NCBI GenBank assembly: GCA_002394525.1
Contig: DGUF01000234.1
Location: 1 to 6,695 of the forward strand
From: Lachnospiraceae bacterium UBA4317
GTDB taxonomy: Bacteria > Bacillota_A > Clostridia > Lachnospirales > Lachnospiraceae
Direction of reading: 5' to 3'
Length of the DNA: 6,695 nt
Shown: piece after piece, positions 1 through 5,978 of the stretch
How the letters are laid out: every line of letters starts with the position of its first letter
How positions within the stretch are numbered: position 1 is the stretch's first letter
The notes under the pieces: generated by a model
What the model saw: only the letters and a program-made list of their open reading frames with translations
Database searches by the model: none
Told to the model about the DNA's origin: nothing
Made by a program: the position numbers and the translations under genes

Positions 1-2925
1 ATCGCCTTTATCCGCGAGGACTGCGGGTGCAAAACGGAGCTGAGCAAGGCCAACTGGGATGAAGTCATGTGCATGGAGCCCCTGGAGGGCCATGTCCAGG
101 CGGATTCCCACGACGCGGCTTTTGCAGTCTATACGTCAGGCACGACCGGGAATCCCAAGGGCGTCCTGCACGAATACGGAAATCTTGAGAGGGCCATTCT
201 GTCGATCCGGGAGGACGGACAGTTTCTGTTCAATGAAAAAGATGCTCTCGCGACCCTGTCTCCCCTGAACTTTGTGGCCTCCATCATTGTGATCCTTGCG
301 GCGCTGAATGTTTTCAGGGGCAGGAACTATATCGCGTCCTATGAGACCATCAAGAATACGACGGCTCTGGCCAGATTCTTTTTGACAAAAAAGATCTCGA
401 TCACCTTCCTCACGCCCTCCTATGTGCGGATGCTGGGAGGCCGGAAGTCCCCCTTCCTGAGGATGCTCTTCGTCGGGAGTGAGCCCGCCAACAACACCTA
501 TGTCGAGGGACTGGACCTGATCAATATCTATGCCTGCTCGGAGAGCGGGTTCGCGGTGGGGTTTTTCAGGATCGACAAGCCCTACGCGGCCTGCCCGGTC
601 GGCCGCCCGCAGGTGGACACCAGGATCTTCCTCCTGGGAGAGGACGGAGAGGAGGTTTCCGAAGGCGAGGCGGGAGAGCTCTGCTTCGAGGATCCCTATG
701 TGCGCGGTTACATCAACCTGCCCGGGCAGACGCAGAAGGCTTTCATAGACGGATATTTCCATACAGGCGACCTGGCCAGAAAGGACGCGTCGGGCAGCTA
801 TGTGATCCTTGGCCGCATAGACGACATGATGAAGATCAACGGAAACCGGATCGAGCCCGCCGAGATCGAGGCGGCGATCAGGTCCGTTCTGGGCATTGAC
901 TGGGCGGCCGTCAGGGGATTTGACGAGGGAGGCAAGAGTTTCCTGTGCGCCTATGTCAGGTCGGACGTCTCCTTTGATGCCGAAGCGCTCCGGACCGAGC
1001 TGGGCAGAAGGCTGCCCTACTACATGATCCCGGCATATTTCCTCAAGGTGGATGAGGTCCCCTTAAGGCCCAACGGCAAGCTGGACCGTAAAGCCCTTCC
1101 CCGTCCGGAGGCCGGAAACTTCCAGAGCAGCTATGTCGCGCCGGAGACGGACCTGCAGAAAAAACTCTGTGATGCCTTTGCGGTATCCCTGGGCCTTGAC
1201 CAGGTCGGTATCCACGATGATTTTTATGAACTCGGCGGCGATTCCCTGTCGGCCATCTCGCTGATCTCTGAGTGCGACCTTCCAGACCTGAGCACCTCAG
1301 AGCTCTTCCTGGGCAGGACTCCGGAGAAGGTCGCAGACCTCTATGAAAAGAAGCTTGCCCAGAGCGGTGGAAAGTCCGCGCTGGAACGGAATGAGGAGGC
1401 GCTCGCCAAGGCTCATCCCCTGACGGCGGAGCAGTGCTACATGGTGAACTATCAGCTCTACACACCTTTTTCCACCATGTACAACCTCTTCACCATGATG
1501 AAGTTCGATAAGGAACTCTATGATATCGATAAGACCTGCGAGGTCATGAAACAGGTCATCATGGCCCATCCGGCCCTCCTGACCACCTACTACTGGGGCG
1601 AGGACGGCACGCTGATGCAGAAGTACTCCCCCGAGAGCTTTGATGACCTGAAGGTCGAGCACCTGACGGAGTTCGAGTTCAAATATGTAAAGGATACCCT
1701 CGTCTATCCCTTCAAGATCATTGGCGGCCGCCTCTTCCGCTGCAGGGTCTTTGAGACGGAGAAGGCCGGCTACGTCTTCTTTGATGTCCATCACTCGATT
1801 TTTGACGGTACGTCCTTCAAGGTCTTTATGGACGGGATCGAGAAGGCCTTTATGGGCCAGCCGCTGGAGCCGGATTATTACTATATGGTGCTGGCTGACC
1901 GGGAGAACGATATCCACACGGACTTCTACGAGGAGAGCAGAAGGTACTTTGAAGACCGCTACGGCGGAATCGAGTGGTCGGAGTATCCCTTTATCGACCA
2001 CAGGGCCAGGAGCAATGAGATGGGAGAGATCTTCGCGAAGCTGGACATCGAGCAGGCCCAGCTGCAGGAGATCGAGAAGTCCTACCGGATCAGCCGCAAT
2101 GAATATTTTATCGCGGTCCTTGCTCTTTCAATCTCCATTTACAACAGGCGCAATGACATCAAGGTCTCCTGGAACTACAATGGCCGTGAGAGCATCGAGT
2201 ACATGACCTCCATCGGCCTCCTCTTCCGGGAACTTCCGGTGGGAATCCGCTTCAAACAGGACATGACGATCAGGGATGTCTTCTCGGATGTCCAGGATCA
2301 GGTGAGAAAGGGTATCGAGCACTGTTGCTATCCCTACGTGGACTTCATCGGGGAGGTGGCGACCGGCGAGTCGGCCTATCTCCTGTATCAGCAGGACCTG
2401 CGCGACACGGAAGCTCTCGAGAGCGAGGGGATCGAGGTCATTGACATTCGTCAGAATCAGATGGCCTCGCAGACGATCCTCGATATCGAGATCCTGGACG
2501 GCTCCGACGGCCTCCAGGCCATGATCGACTTCTCCTCCAGCTGGTATGAGGAGAAGAGCATACAGATATTCACCCGCATCTTCGCGGGCACGGCAGAGCT
2601 GATCGCCCGCCATGACAGCCAGACCGACCTCACGGTCGGTGAGATCGCCCACAGGATCCGGAGGGAAGTCCTCAGGGAGACGATCGCCGAGGATGCCACG
2701 GACGGCCGCAGAAAGCTCGAACAGATCAGGGAAAAGATCAAAGAAGCTCCGCACAGGCACAAAAATGCAGGCGAGACAGCTCCCGACGGCCCTGAAACCC
2801 GCCTCGATTCCGTGAAGGAGATAGTAATAGAAGGCGAGGACCGGCTCGACTCCCTCAGGGAAAAAGTCAGAGGGCGCGAAGAACTGCTCAGGAATTTTTC
2901 CGTCAAATTCAGGAAAAAACGCTGA
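1..2925 (+). CDS. NRPS-like synthetase, adenylation–carrier–condensation, 5'-truncated by the window edge
   Basis: The reading frame is open from base 1, so the true start lies upstream; the ATG at 67 is internal. Residues are numbered from base 1. Adenylation domain: A3 loop YTSGTTGNPKGV at 44-55, A5-like NIYACSES at 175-182 (Glu181), A7 YFHTGDL with Asp257, A8 GRIDDMMKINGNRIEP from 271, A10 PNGKLDRK with catalytic Lys360. Carrier domain: DDFYELGGDSL with phosphopantetheine Ser415. Condensation domain: starts near 473 (HPLTAEQ), HHSIFDG at 597-603 with His598, C5-like IGLLFRELPVGIRF, ending near 885. A charged, probably helical tail follows (about 901-974, ending FRKKR). By family knowledge such proteins activate an acid as its adenylate, load it on the carrier arm and condense it with an acceptor. 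No thioesterase or reductase domain is present. The A4 region reads NFVAS, with Val92 where amino-acid-activating domains have Asp, so the substrate may lack an alpha-amino group. Domain calls are firm; substrate and product are unknown. Confidence 0.93.
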   Translation: MAFIREDCGCKTELSKANWDEVMCMEPLEGHVQADSHDAAFAVYTSGTTGNPKGVLHEYGNLERAILSIREDGQFLFNEKDALATLSPLNFVASIIVILAALNVFRGRNYIASYETIKNTTALARFFLTKKISITFLTPSYVRMLGGRKSPFLRMLFVGSEPANNTYVEGLDLINIYACSESGFAVGFFRIDKPYAACPVGRPQVDTRIFLLGEDGEEVSEGEAGELCFEDPYVRGYINLPGQTQKAFIDGYFHTGDLARKDASGSYVILGRIDDMMKINGNRIEPAEIEAAIRSVLGIDWAAVRGFDEGGKSFLCAYVRSDVSFDAEALRTELGRRLPYYMIPAYFLKVDEVPLRPNGKLDRKALPRPEAGNFQSSYVAPETDLQKKLCDAFAVSLGLDQVGIHDDFYELGGDSLSAISLISECDLPDLSTSELFLGRTPEKVADLYEKKLAQSGGKSALERNEEALAKAHPLTAEQCYMVNYQLYTPFSTMYNLFTMMKFDKELYDIDKTCEVMKQVIMAHPALLTTYYWGEDGTLMQKYSPESFDDLKVEHLTEFEFKYVKDTLVYPFKIIGGRLFRCRVFETEKAGYVFFDVHHSIFDGTSFKVFMDGIEKAFMGQPLEPDYYYMVLADRENDIHTDFYEESRRYFEDRYGGIEWSEYPFIDHRARSNEMGEIFAKLDIEQAQLQEIEKSYRISRNEYFIAVLALSISIYNRRNDIKVSWNYNGRESIEYMTSIGLLFRELPVGIRFKQDMTIRDVFSDVQDQVRKGIEHCCYPYVDFIGEVATGESAYLLYQQDLRDTEALESEGIEVIDIRQNQMASQTILDIEILDGSDGLQAMIDFSSSWYEEKSIQIFTRIFAGTAELIARHDSQTDLTVGEIAHRIRREVLRETIAEDATDGRRKLEQIREKIKEAPHRHKNAGETAPDGPETRLDSVKEIVIEGEDRLDSLREKVRGREELLRNFSVKFRKKR

Positions 2926-3074
2926 CGGCGGCTTCATTCAGGCGTGTAAACGCCGACGGCAGCCGCATGCGGGCAGGCATATACTGACGGCGGCTCACGC
3001 CGGGGATTCTGGACGGAAAACGGGGCAGTCACACCTCAGGTGAAAAAATGCCTGACGGCGGCTTACGCCGGGGG
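2922..3074 (+). repeat. Three-copy GC-rich hairpin repeat between the synthetase and esterase genes
   Basis: The sequence CTGACGGCGGCT occurs at 2922, 2984 and 3052. Copies 2 and 3 match over 22 bases with one C/T difference and continue into ACGCCGGGG. Each contains inverted arms CGGCG/CGCCG around a 5-base loop (2988-3002 and 3056-3070). Copy 1 has the same left half, then 15 extra bases, then ACGCCG at 2950-2955; the extra segment builds its own hairpin. The TGA stop of the synthetase (2923-2925) is part of copy 1, and copy 3 ends about two bases before the esterase ribosome site. No T-tract follows any copy, so these are not intrinsic terminators. They may be REP-like elements or RNA processing/stability structures; which one cannot be told from this window. 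Confidence 0.8.
2941..2954 (+). other. Small hairpin with GTAA (GNRA-type) loop inside repeat copy 1
   Basis: GGCGT (2941-2945) and ACGCC (2950-2954) are perfect inverted arms around GTAA, which in RNA would be a GNRA tetraloop. Eight bases further on lies a perfect 10-base palindrome, CCGCATGCGG (2963-2972). Both are just downstream of the synthetase stop codon. They could stabilise the 3' end of that message or be remnants of a palindromic repeat element. The structures are seen in the sequence; a function is not. Confidence 0.5.
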
Positions 3075-3075
3075 C

Positions 3076-3085
3076 AGGGAAGAGG
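3076..3085 (+). promoter_or_regulatory. Ribosome binding site of the esterase gene
   Basis: AGGGAAGAGG is purine-rich; its AGGGA part ends 8 bases before the ATG at 3089, which supports that start over the in-frame ATG at 3125. It directly follows the third intergenic hairpin, so a folded hairpin would sit at the edge of the ribosome footprint. Confidence 0.7.
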
Positions 3086-3088
3086 TCT

Positions 3089-4849
3089 ATGTCAGTTTAT
3101 AACATTGAAAAATCAAGAAAACATATGCAGGAGCTTGCTGGTGTCAACAGAGAGCTCACCGGCAAAACCTATGATGCCGGACTGGCGGTGAAATGCAGCA
3201 ACGGTACCTTCGTGGGGACCGAGACGGACAAGGTCCGGTCCTTCAAGGGGATCCCCTATGCGGTCCCTCCCGTGGGGACCCGCCGCTGGAAATCCCCGGA
3301 GCCGGCCCCCGACGGAGACGGTGTCTATGAGGCCCTGTATTTCGGGAAGTCATGCATCCAGACCGAAGAGGCCTCGGAAAGAGCTTCTATGTATATACAG
3401 GGCGAGGACTGCCTGACCCTGAATATCTGGACCTGTCCCGGAAAGAAAACTCAGGACGGGGACCCGAATCCGGTTCCGGATTTAAAAGGGGACATGGATT
3501 TAAAACCGGACGTGGATTTAAAACCGGTCATGGTTTTTATACACGGAGGCTCCTACGGCTGGGGCGGAACGGCCGACCCCCTCTATGACGGACACAATTT
3601 TGTCCACCGGGCAAAGGACATCGTTCTGGTCACGATCAATTACCGCATCGGCCTCTTTGGCTTTATCGATTTTTCCGAAGTGCCGGGAGGAGAGTCCTAT
3701 GCGGCCAGCGGCAATCTGGGCCTGCTGGACCAGATCTGCGCCCTGGGCTGGATCCGCCGCAATATCCGCGGATTTGGCGGAGACCCTGAGAATGTGACCA
3801 TTTTCGGGGAATCGGCCGGAGCATCCAGCGTCTCCCTCCTTCCCCTGATCGACTCCGCCCGGGGCCTTTTCAGAAGAGTGATCGCCCAGAGCGGGTCGAT
3901 CGCCTTCACCTACAGCAGGGAGGAGGCCAGGACCCTGACCCGCAAGCTCCTGGAGAAGACCGGCGCCTCCTGCATGGAGGAGCTCGCAGCCCTGGACGAA
4001 GACCAGATCCGCGAGGTCAATGAAGAGCTCAATGACCACAATATCTTCCCCGTGCGGGACGGGTTCATCCTGCCGGCTGACCTCTACGAGGCCTACCGGA
4101 CGGGCAAGGGTTCCGGGGTGGACATGCTGATCGGCACGAACGCCGACGAGGCCAGGTACTGGATCGGCGAAATGGGCAGCTGGTTTGTCTACCAGTGCAT
4201 GGCACCGGTCCTTGTACAGAGCATTATCCACAGCTTCAAAAAAGAGGACAGGGCCCGCTCGGACGCTTTTATGAAGCTGCAGAAGGGCAGCGCGGCGCAC
4301 AGGGCCACGGAATTTTTCAATGAGCTGATCTTCCGCGTCCCGTCGATCGTCCAGGCGGCCTTCCATTCCGACAATGGCGGCAGCACCTATATGTATTACT
4401 GGACCAAGAAGTCCTCGATCCCCCACTTCGGCGCCTGCCATGCGGTGGAGCTGGCCTATGTATTCGGCAATACCGAGGAGACCATCTACACGGGAAAGCA
4501 GGCGGATAAAAAGCTGTCCGCCATCGTTCAGGATATGTGGACCCGCTTCGCCAGGGACGGAAAGCCCGGAACGAAGGCCTGCCCCTGGGACAAATACGAC
4601 AGAGGCTCCAGGATGACCATGGTCCTGGGCGATGAGATCCGCATGGTGTCAGACCCCGGGGCTGAGAACCGGGTCCTGATCGAGCCGCTCCTGTCCTACC
4701 GCTATAACGGCAACCACGATCTGGCCGGAATCATGGACAGATATCTCAGGCATCTGGCAGTCCATGCAGCCGCCCGGCTGGCCCTCACGGGGACCCTTGT
4801 CCTGGGGATACGTCACTGGACCGGGAGACTGAAGGACAACCGCGGGTGA
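3089..4849 (+). CDS. Type-B carboxylesterase (para-nitrobenzyl esterase-like)
   Basis: This 586-residue alpha/beta hydrolase belongs to the type-B carboxylesterase/cholinesterase family, whose members hydrolyse carboxylic esters. The N-terminal signature is present (VRSFKGIPYAVPPVGTRRW, then EDCLTLNIW). The oxyanion-hole motif is HGGSYGWGG from His152. The nucleophile elbow is FGESAGA with Ser242. The acid is probably Glu354 in GTNADEA, and the base His451 in GACHAVELAYVFG. The triad is complete, so an active enzyme is expected. No signal peptide or strong membrane segment is visible, implying a cytoplasmic location; the last 35 residues are mildly hydrophobic. Length is slightly above the usual 480-550 for bacterial members, partly because of a repeat-rich insertion at about residues 118-146 just before the oxyanion strand. 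The gene starts 163 bases after the synthetase stop in the same direction, with no terminator or clear promoter between, so co-transcription is plausible. A role in releasing or modifying the synthetase product is inference. Confidence 0.95.
   Translation: MSVYNIEKSRKHMQELAGVNRELTGKTYDAGLAVKCSNGTFVGTETDKVRSFKGIPYAVPPVGTRRWKSPEPAPDGDGVYEALYFGKSCIQTEEASERASMYIQGEDCLTLNIWTCPGKKTQDGDPNPVPDLKGDMDLKPDVDLKPVMVFIHGGSYGWGGTADPLYDGHNFVHRAKDIVLVTINYRIGLFGFIDFSEVPGGESYAASGNLGLLDQICALGWIRRNIRGFGGDPENVTIFGESAGASSVSLLPLIDSARGLFRRVIAQSGSIAFTYSREEARTLTRKLLEKTGASCMEELAALDEDQIREVNEELNDHNIFPVRDGFILPADLYEAYRTGKGSGVDMLIGTNADEARYWIGEMGSWFVYQCMAPVLVQSIIHSFKKEDRARSDAFMKLQKGSAAHRATEFFNELIFRVPSIVQAAFHSDNGGSTYMYYWTKKSSIPHFGACHAVELAYVFGNTEETIYTGKQADKKLSAIVQDMWTRFARDGKPGTKACPWDKYDRGSRMTMVLGDEIRMVSDPGAENRVLIEPLLSYRYNGNHDLAGIMDRYLRHLAVHAAARLALTGTLVLGIRHWTGRLKDNRG
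3479..3532 (+). repeat. 18-base in-frame tandem repeat (3 units) in the esterase gene
   Basis: Three consecutive 18-base units begin at 3479, 3497 and 3515, each opening with GATTTAAAA. They encode DLKGDM, DLKPDV and DLKPVM (residues 131-148). The last unit merges into the conserved PVMVFIHGG strand. The TTTAAAA core and TTA leucine codons stand out from the GC-rich surroundings. This looks like slippage-type expansion of a surface loop next to the active site. Confidence 0.9.
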
Positions 4850-4879
4850 CAAGGGCAGGAGAATTATAGTTTTTCCTTT

Positions 4880-4908
4880 TATTTTTGTGCAAAATGCGTT
4901 AGTATAAT
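4880..4908 (+). promoter_or_regulatory. Probable promoter for the acidic membrane protein gene
   Basis: A perfect TATAAT lies at 4903-4908 in a locally AT-rich island (about 4863-4910) after the esterase stop. No good -35 hexamer is found at 16-18 bases: the T-rich tract ending near 4886 occupies that position and matches TTGACA poorly. Transcription would begin near 4915, giving a leader of about 100 bases before the ATG at 5017. The -10 call is reasonable; the -35 is weak. Confidence 0.5.
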
Positions 4909-4911
4909 AAA

Positions 4912-4981
4912 GCAGGCAGATGATCAGCATGAGGCTGGCCGGAGTTAAGACCGGACCCTGCCTGCAGTCAGCACTTTTTTT
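4912..4981 (+). promoter_or_regulatory. Potential structured leader with T-run upstream of the acidic protein gene
   Basis: GCAGGCAG (4912-4919) is the exact reverse complement of CTGCCTGC (4958-4965), an 8-base outer stem. Inside it CCGG (4939-4942) can pair with CCGG (4951-4954) around an 8-base loop. Nine bases after the outer stem comes a run of seven T (4975-4981). This could end read-through from the esterase gene or act as an attenuator-like leader. If transcription starts near 4915, part of the left arm is absent from the new transcript, so the full stem would form only in read-through RNA. No known riboswitch class is recognised. Confidence 0.35.
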
Positions 4982-5005
4982 CAAAAACTCAATGGATGTC
5001 AGGAT

Positions 5006-5010
5006 GGAGG
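5006..5010 (+). promoter_or_regulatory. Ribosome binding site deciding the start at 5017
   Basis: GGAGG lies six bases before the ATG at 5017. An in-frame ATG at 4996 lies upstream of this site and has no comparable one of its own, so the 5017 start is preferred. It also puts the short basic segment MGRLGK directly before the membrane helix. Confidence 0.8.
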
Positions 5011-5016
5011 ATTGGT

Positions 5017-5745
5017 ATGGGCAGATTGGGCAAATTGTTCTTCGGATGTACAGTACTTGGTGTGGCGGCCGCGACCGTCTACTATTATCTGGAAGAAAAT
5101 TCCAAAGCGTCCGTCTGCGATGCGGACGATGATATTTTTGACGACGACTTCGAGGACATCGAGGAGGAAGAGACCGAGGCGGAGCCGGAAGAGACAGTCT
5201 CCAAGGTGAAGGAGGCCGCGACAAGGACCTACACGACCATCAAGAACGGATCCTCCGATGCATATACCAGGATCAAAGAGGCGATCGGCCCCAAGGGCGA
5301 GACAGTCCTGGAGGTGGTCGGAGAGACGGCCGGCCGTGTCAAGGACGCCTTCGCCGACGGCGCAGTCAAGGTCAAGGACATTCTCCAGGAGCCCGAAGAG
5401 GAAGAGGATATCTTCGATGAGGACTATGTGGAGCCCCAGGGTGACGCCCTGGATGAGGCCGAGGCCGAGGCAGTCGATGAGGCGGTAGCGGAAGAGCTCG
5501 AAGAAACTGCAGCTCCTGAGGATGCAGCAGAAGCTCCCGCGGAGGAGGCAGAGGCTCCTGCGGAAGCAGCCGCAGAGGAGGCTGAGGCCCCTGCGGAGGA
5601 AGCTCCTGCCGAAGCAGCGGAAGCTCCCGAAGAGGCAGCCGACGCGGACGCCCCTGCAGAGAACTCCGAGCCGGTGGAAGAGATCGCCGAGAAGTTCGAG
5701 AAGACGCCCGACAAGGTCGAGGAACTCTTCAACGAGGATAAGTGA
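5017..5745 (+). CDS. Membrane-anchored, highly acidic Ala/Glu/Pro-rich protein of unknown function
   Basis: The 242-residue product is not recognised as a named family. It begins MGRLGK, then a hydrophobic segment at about residues 7-24 (LFFGCTVLGVAAATVYYYL), probably one membrane anchor. Next comes an acidic stretch (35-60), a mixed-charge, probably helical region (61-122) with scattered Lys and Arg, a second acidic stretch (125-139), and a low-complexity Ala/Glu/Pro tract (about 147-215). The C-terminus (219-242) looks amphipathic (EEIAEKFEKTPDKVEELF). The motif DIFD[DE]D[FY] occurs twice, at 39-45 and 131-137, flanking the central region. The layout loosely recalls small membrane-anchored YtxH-type proteins of Gram-positive bacteria, but no homology is claimed. 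Roles in envelope organisation or cation binding are possible and unsupported. It appears to have its own promoter and ends before a strong terminator-type hairpin. Reality of the gene: high, from the ribosome site and protein-like composition. Function: unknown. Confidence 0.85.
   Translation: MGRLGKLFFGCTVLGVAAATVYYYLEENSKASVCDADDDIFDDDFEDIEEEETEAEPEETVSKVKEAATRTYTTIKNGSSDAYTRIKEAIGPKGETVLEVVGETAGRVKDAFADGAVKVKDILQEPEEEEDIFDEDYVEPQGDALDEAEAEAVDEAVAEELEETAAPEDAAEAPAEEAEAPAEAAAEEAEAPAEEAPAEAAEAPEEAADADAPAENSEPVEEIAEKFEKTPDKVEELFNEDK
5509..5661 (+). repeat. Low-complexity Ala/Glu/Pro-encoding tract
   Basis: Residues 165-215 of the acidic protein are built from variations on EAPAEEA and AEAPEEA, encoded with mixed synonymous codons (gct/gcg/gca/gcc, gag/gaa). 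The peptide pattern repeats better than the DNA, which suggests selection on composition rather than very recent slippage. Such tracts are typically extended or disordered spacers. Confidence 0.8.
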
Positions 5746-5785
5746 TCCGCGTGATGCGTGATCAGGCGATCCATGATCTGTGTGA

Positions 5786-5806
5786 CTGCCTTGTTTATTC
5801 AGGCAG
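5786..5806. other. Short inverted repeat after the acidic protein gene
   Basis: CTGCCT (5786-5791) and AGGCAG (5801-5806) form a 6-base stem around a 9-base AT-rich loop, 40 bases after the stop codon. No T-run follows. It could be a minor 3'-end structure; it is far weaker than the hairpin at 5872. The surrounding 5746-5871 also has a tandem GCGTGAT pair (5749-5762) and no gene that I can see. Confidence 0.3.
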
Positions 5807-5864
5807 GCTGCGGGACAGGCGACCGGGACACGCGATCTGATCCGGAAAAATTGCATAAAACGGT

Positions 5865-5922
5865 AAAAAGCAAGAGGCCGGACTCCTTCAGGAGTCCGGC
5901 CTCTTTGTATGTCTGATTTTTT
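5865..5922. terminator. Strong bidirectional terminator between convergent genes
   Basis: AAGAGGCCGGACTCCT (5872-5887) and its exact reverse complement (5890-5905) give a stem of up to 16 pairs; with the innermost pair open the loop is TTCA closed by C-G. For the minus-strand citrate synthase the stem is followed by GC then five T (complement of 5865-5869), a good intrinsic terminator. For the plus-strand acidic protein gene it is followed by TTT at 5904-5906 and a longer T-run about ten bases later. Its place between two converging genes fits shared termination. Confidence 0.88.
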
Positions 5923-5978
5923 TCGGCTGATGATCCGCAACAGATAATCTGGATCGGATCATTGCAGTTGGCCATGAT

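Noticed and set aside
1420..1430. Match to the intergenic repeat core (CTGACGGCGG) inside the synthetase
   Set aside because: It encodes the conserved LTAEQ start of the condensation domain and lacks the partner arm, so it is most likely chance.
1297..2001. Long open frame on the minus strand inside the synthetase
   Set aside because: It lies opposite well-conserved carrier and condensation domain motifs, has no ribosome site or recognisable protein, and is expected from GC-rich codon bias.
2980..2985. TATACT as a -10 element for the esterase
   Set aside because: It overlaps the start of repeat copy 2 and no -35-like hexamer lies 16-18 bases upstream.
2922..3074. CRISPR array
   Set aside because: Only three copies, one interrupted, with unequal spacers of about 28 and 46 bases and no cas genes in the window.
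3518..4441. Minus-strand open frame of about 300 codons inside the esterase
   Set aside because: The plus strand there encodes the conserved catalytic core of the esterase; the reverse frame shows no family motif and is a composition shadow.
5017..5100. Lipoprotein signal at FFGC in the acidic protein
   Set aside because: The Cys is only residue 11, the residues before it do not fit the lipobox, and hydrophobicity continues past it; a plain membrane anchor fits better.
4999..5940. Minus-strand open frame of over 300 codons opposite the acidic protein
   Set aside because: It is Leu/Cys/Gly/Arg-rich low complexity mirroring the Glu/Ala codons, and it runs through the terminator hairpin. The plus-strand gene has a good ribosome site and the reverse frame does not.
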